Shown here one piece after another: positions 23,410-25,898 of a stretch of 25,898 nt of DNA. The DNA is taken from positions 1 through 25,898 of the forward strand of contig JAZRLQ010000001.1 of the NCBI GenBank assembly GCA_045646925.1, in the 5' to 3' direction. Both the position numbers and the translations under genes were made by a program. The notes beneath the pieces were generated by a model, which did no database searches, was not told the DNA's origin, and was given only the letters and a program-made list of their open reading frames with translations. The DNA is from QALR01 sp045646925 (lineage in GTDB: Bacteria > Bacillota > Clostridia > Oscillospirales > CAG-272). Each line of letters begins with the position of its first letter. Positions within the stretch are counted from its first letter, which is position 1.

Positions 23410-24393
23410 TTATCCGATTTTGGAGGCGGCTTTTATGAATCCGCTCACAGAGATCGTACATCCGGAAGCGGTAAGCTCCGACGAACCGTAGCCGTCACTG
23501 CCGAGCAGAGAAGATATATTGCTAGCGGTTTTTCCGATACAGGCGTTGTCGAATACCCTTGCCTGCTCGTACCATTCAAGCGCGGCTCCGCCGTATAATT
23601 TCATACCGTACGCGTCACCCGCGTCCTTTTTGCTGGAAACGATCCATTTCCCTTCGTTCTGTGAAACGCCATTGATGTCAAATGCAAATTCGATCTCCGC
23701 GCAATCGCTGCAAGCGGAGGTGATCTTTCCGTTTTTATCCGTTGTTGCCGCGAAGAACGTCGTTTCGAGCTGATTTGTGCCGTTGGTGCTTGCGGTGGCG
23801 TCCCCCATCTTTTGAATGGTGGCGGCGCCGAGCCTCAGTGTATCCTTTGCCGCCGCTTCGGTCGGGGCGGCGTTGGCGGCGGCTTTTTCAATCGCTTTGA
23901 CAAAGTCGGAGACGGAAATGGTACACCCTGCGCGGATAACTTCGTCCGTGCCTTTGCCGTCGGAAGAAACGAGCGCTTTGACTTCCTCGATCGTTTTTCC
24001 TTTGACAAGCATACAAAATGCATCCGCTTGTTCATACCATTCAAGCAAAGCGCCTCCATGGGCTTTCATGCCGTAGGAGTCACCTTGCTCGCGCTTTGTG
24101 AGAAAGCTATCGTTTACCGACGTTTTTCCGTCGGCGGTATAGGATATTTGATGTTCCGCGCAATCCAAAACGCAGGAAACGATCTTATTTTTTCCGTCCA
24201 GAAGAACGGCGGCGCCGGTGACGGCGACATCACCGAGGCCGTTTCTGTCTTCGGTGGCGTTTGTTGCTTCGGCGGAGGTATAAAGTCCGAGACCGAGTCG
24301 GAGCGCTTCGTTTTTTCGGGAAGCGCAACCGGTGAGAGTGGAAGAAAAGAGCAGCAGAGCGACACTGAGAAGGAAGCAAGAGAATCTTTTCAT
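23410..24393 (-). CDS. two-domain lipoprotein, candidate flavinylated electron carrier (PplA-like)
   Basis: The 327-residue protein has a lipoprotein signal with lipobox LTGC (C23). Two copies of one domain follow (about 31-172 and 184-325), sharing DCAE, a GD-x-YGMK-x-x-GGA-x-LEWYEQA stretch, GKT, a SDG-x-G block and a closing GCTISV. The closing segment resembles the flavinylation motif of FMN_bind domains (S-G-A-T/S-x-T/S) with cysteine for alanine, which makes T158 and T313 candidate FMN acceptors. Listeria PplA is likewise a lipoprotein with two flavinylated domains. The ATG has AAGGAGA 8 nt upstream. Its position between EetB-like and apbE genes supports an extracytoplasmic electron-carrier role. 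I infer flavinylation; cysteine in the motif is a departure worth checking. Confidence 0.78.
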   Translation of the reverse strand: MKRFSCFLLSVALLLFSSTLTGCASRKNEALRLGLGLYTSAEATNATEDRNGLGDVAVTGAAVLLDGKNKIVSCVLDCAEHQISYTADGKTSVNDSFLTKREQGDSYGMKAHGGALLEWYEQADAFCMLVKGKTIEEVKALVSSDGKGTDEVIRAGCTISVSDFVKAIEKAAANAAPTEAAAKDTLRLGAATIQKMGDATASTNGTNQLETTFFAATTDKNGKITSACSDCAEIEFAFDINGVSQNEGKWIVSSKKDAGDAYGMKLYGGAALEWYEQARVFDNACIGKTASNISSLLGSDGYGSSELTASGCTISVSGFIKAASKIG

Positions 24394-24440
24394 GAGAAAA
24401 TCTCCTTACGAAACGCAGCGCAAAATAGCGTTAGCGAATA

Positions 24441-24962
24441 TTATTGATCTGCTGACGTTATTTTCGGAATCCGATATACGAGAAGCGCGCTGCAAAGTCC
24501 GACGAAAAGACCGGAGATCGTTCCCGTTATGCTGAGCACGATCATATAATATCCGATCTGCGCCGTTTTCAAAAGAAGCATTGCCGCGAGGATCTGTCCG
24601 ACGTTGTGGAAGATCCCACCTGCCACGCTTACGCCGACGGCGGAAAGGAAATTCATTTTTTTGAGAAGCACCATGACGGCTATACTGAAAAGCGCGCCCG
24701 CAAGGCTATAGAGAAAGGAAATCGGATTTCCGAAAAGAAGAGAAGAAAGACTGATCCTTAGCAAAGCGACCGATATTGCCGAAGAGATTCCCATACGATA
24801 GAGGACGAAGATGATAACGATGTTTGGAAGTCCGATCTTGACGCCCGGAACGGCGGAGAAGATGGGCGGGAGGACGGCTTCCACGTAGGAAAGGATCAGC
24901 GCTACGGCGGTGAGAAGACTGAGTTGCGTCAGCTTGTGAATCTGTTTTTTAGTATTTCTCAT
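24441..24962 (-). CDS. EetB-like Gx transporter family membrane protein
   Basis: This 173-residue protein is almost wholly hydrophobic, with about five membrane segments. It shows the family landmarks GVKIGLPNIV (40-49) and GGIFHNVGQI (115-124) of the group often labelled heptaprenyl diphosphate synthase component I or Gx transporter. EetB of the Listeria flavin-based electron transfer locus belongs to this family and pairs with EetA, as here. The ATG at 24962 is read by an AAAGG that overlaps the stop of the EetA-like gene, so the two are translationally linked. The substrate is not known; quinone, flavin or electron transfer roles have been considered. A prenyl synthase activity is unlikely, since no catalytic DDxxD is present. 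Confidence 0.88.
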   Translation of the reverse strand: MRNTKKQIHKLTQLSLLTAVALILSYVEAVLPPIFSAVPGVKIGLPNIVIIFVLYRMGISSAISVALLRISLSSLLFGNPISFLYSLAGALFSIAVMVLLKKMNFLSAVGVSVAGGIFHNVGQILAAMLLLKTAQIGYYMIVLSITGTISGLFVGLCSALLVYRIPKITSADQ

Positions 24963-24973
24963 AAAAGCTACCT

Positions 24974-25366
24974 TTATGCAATGATGTCGGGGGCATTTTC
25001 ATCATTTGCCGAAACGGAGATGACGACCTTGTTCGGCAGACAGATGATGCTTTCTCCGTCGCGGAAGATTGGTCTGTGAGAGGCGCAGATCCCGTCGGGA
25101 CAATCCGCGCTTTCTACGAATGCTCGTCCGTTTTCGATAACGAGAACGTTCAGATGATCGCCGACGCGGATCTCCACGACGGTATCCCGATTAAGTGGAT
25201 ATTCTCCGAACACAGCTTCGTCGACGGTGACGGTGATGGTATCGCCGGTCTCACCCGTGAGCATGACTGTCAGACCGACACTTGAAAATATGAGCAGGAG
25301 TGACAGAATAAAAATAACGTCGTTTTTAAGCTTTTTGTTTTTTGGATTTGGCGCGCGGTTTTGCAA
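24974..25366 (-). CDS. EetA-like NusG domain II protein (TTG start)
   Basis: The 130-residue protein has one membrane anchor (about 16-36) and then an extracytoplasmic NusG-II domain with the family signature CPDGIC (89-94) and ICLPNKVVI (108-116). EetA of Listeria has this build and sits beside EetB. Clostridia often carry the same pair next to rnf genes. The start is a TTG at 25366 with AAGAGG 8 nt upstream; no in-frame ATG lies near. It follows rnfB after a 76-nt gap that contains a strong stem-loop. The conserved cysteines may form a disulphide or redox site; that is inference. Confidence 0.87.
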   Translation of the reverse strand: MQNRAPNPKNKKLKNDVIFILSLLLIFSSVGLTVMLTGETGDTITVTVDEAVFGEYPLNRDTVVEIRVGDHLNVLVIENGRAFVESADCPDGICASHRPIFRDGESIICLPNKVVISVSANDENAPDIIA

Positions 25367-25385
25367 GGATATCGCCTCTTTTCAA

Positions 25386-25415
25386 GATCGACCACTGTGG
25401 GAACAGTGGTCGATC
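25386..25415. other. 13-bp perfect stem-loop between rnfB and the EetA-like gene
   Basis: Arms 25386-25398 and 25403-25415 pair perfectly around a 4-nt loop (UCCC in the minus-strand RNA). No T-run follows on the minus strand; AAAAGAGG, the next ribosome site, comes almost at once. It is more likely an mRNA processing or stability element, or a regulated attenuator, than a simple terminator. Confidence 0.7.
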
Positions 25416-25442
25416 GTCAGTTTTATACGATGGGGTATTGGT

Positions 25443-25898
25443 TCAAGTGATGGAGTCAACTTTTTGGAAGCTTACGGATTTCAAACAACCGGTGGGACAA
25501 GCGCTTACGCAAGCGCCGCAACCCGTGCATTTTTCGTAATGGATCGACGCAAGGTTGTTTTGAACGGATATTGCGCCGTTCGGACAGGTCTTTTCGCATT
25601 TCTTGCATCCGATGCAAGCGTTTTTGCACGCCTTGCGCGCATCGGCGCCTTTGTCTTTGTTGTTGCACATGACTGCCGCGCGGGTGTGCTTCGGAACTAT
25701 GGAAATGACGCTCTTCGGGCAAACGGTAGCGCACAAGCCGCAACCGATACAACGGTCCGTATCAACGTGCGCAATGCCGTCCTTCACGCAGATCGCGTTC
25801 GCGGGGCAAGCGTTGGCGCAATCGCCGAGACCGAGACAACCGAAACGGCAGGCTTCGGGACCGCCGAACAGCATAGACGCGGCGCGGCAAGAGGAGAT
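25443..25898 (-). CDS. rnfB: RnfB ferredoxin-like subunit, C-terminal part (starts outside the window)
   Basis: The last 151 residues are present, in frame to the window edge. They begin in the conserved block CRAASMLFGGPEACRFGCLGLGDC of RnfB and continue with ferredoxin-type C-x2-C-x2-C-x3-C clusters: CIGCGLCATVCP, CIGCKKCEKTCP and CTGCGACVSACP. RnfB is the cytoplasm-facing Fe-S subunit through which ferredoxin electrons enter the Rnf complex, which couples ferredoxin:NAD+ oxidoreduction to Na+ or H+ transport. rnfB is usually the last gene of rnfCDGEAB; here the EetA, EetB, lipoprotein and apbE genes follow on the same strand. The remaining rnf genes are expected just beyond base 25898. Confidence 0.95.
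   Translation of the reverse strand: MSSCRAASMLFGGPEACRFGCLGLGDCANACPANAICVKDGIAHVDTDRCIGCGLCATVCPKSVISIVPKHTRAAVMCNNKDKGADARKACKNACIGCKKCEKTCPNGAISVQNNLASIHYEKCTGCGACVSACPTGCLKSVSFQKVDSIT

Overview
The window looks like chromosomal DNA of an anaerobic Clostridia-type member of the Bacillota, probably a gut commensal. The pointers are strong AGGAGG-type ribosome binding sites, sigma-A promoters close to TTGACA-17-TATAAT, a NuoE/NuoF-type hydrogenase or dehydrogenase locus, an Rnf complex, DnaD plus a DnaC/DnaI-type helicase loader, ClpC, and a REP-like element of a kind I remember from gut clostridia. Base composition is close to even. No species can be named from the sequence alone.

Layout. 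1-819 (minus): start of a NuoF/HydB-like gene preceded by a NuoE-like gene, the electron-input part of an NAD(P)-linked [FeFe]-hydrogenase or similar complex. 1060-3696: uronate catabolism, with a KDPG aldolase carrying an extra C-terminal VOC-like domain (minus) and divergent uxaC (plus); their promoters lie back to back. 3772-6588 (plus): mrp, a YwlE-like phosphatase, rimI and tsaD, a housekeeping cluster. 6589-6956: a 368-bp gap holding eight DnaA-box-like 9-mers, directly upstream of dnaD-like and dnaC-like genes (6957-8918). 8976-9966: pyrE (minus) flanked by structured repeats, namely a GTGAAGTT/hairpin array with a period of about 22.5 bp on one side and a REP-like element on the other. 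10001-14111: comM (minus) divergent from clpC (plus). 14312-17227: a large CvpA-like membrane protein with an acidic, repetitive C-terminal region, behind a perfect-consensus promoter. 17398-22075: a GH39-like glycosidase with a small membrane protein (plus), facing a GH38 alpha-mannosidase (minus) that is intact except for one in-frame TAG. 22293-25898 (minus): rnfB, an EetA-like NusG-II protein, an EetB-like Gx transporter, a two-domain lipoprotein resembling PplA, and apbE.

How the genes fit together. The right-hand cluster reads as one electron-transfer module. Rnf exchanges electrons between ferredoxin and NADH across the membrane; ApbE attaches FMN covalently to extracytoplasmic acceptors; the lipoprotein carries two candidate FMN-acceptor threonines; EetA/EetB relatives serve flavin-based extracellular electron transfer in Listeria. 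The YwlE-like phosphatase keeps the threonine that marks protein-arginine phosphatases, and ClpC keeps both glutamates that dock phospho-arginine in Bacillus, so a phospho-arginine degradation route is plausible. UxaC, KDPG aldolase and the two cytoplasmic glycosidases point to use of plant or mucosal glycans.

The best leads are the Rnf-linked flavoprotein module, the DnaA-box cluster before dnaD-dnaC, the amber codon in the mannosidase and the GTGAAGTT hairpin array.
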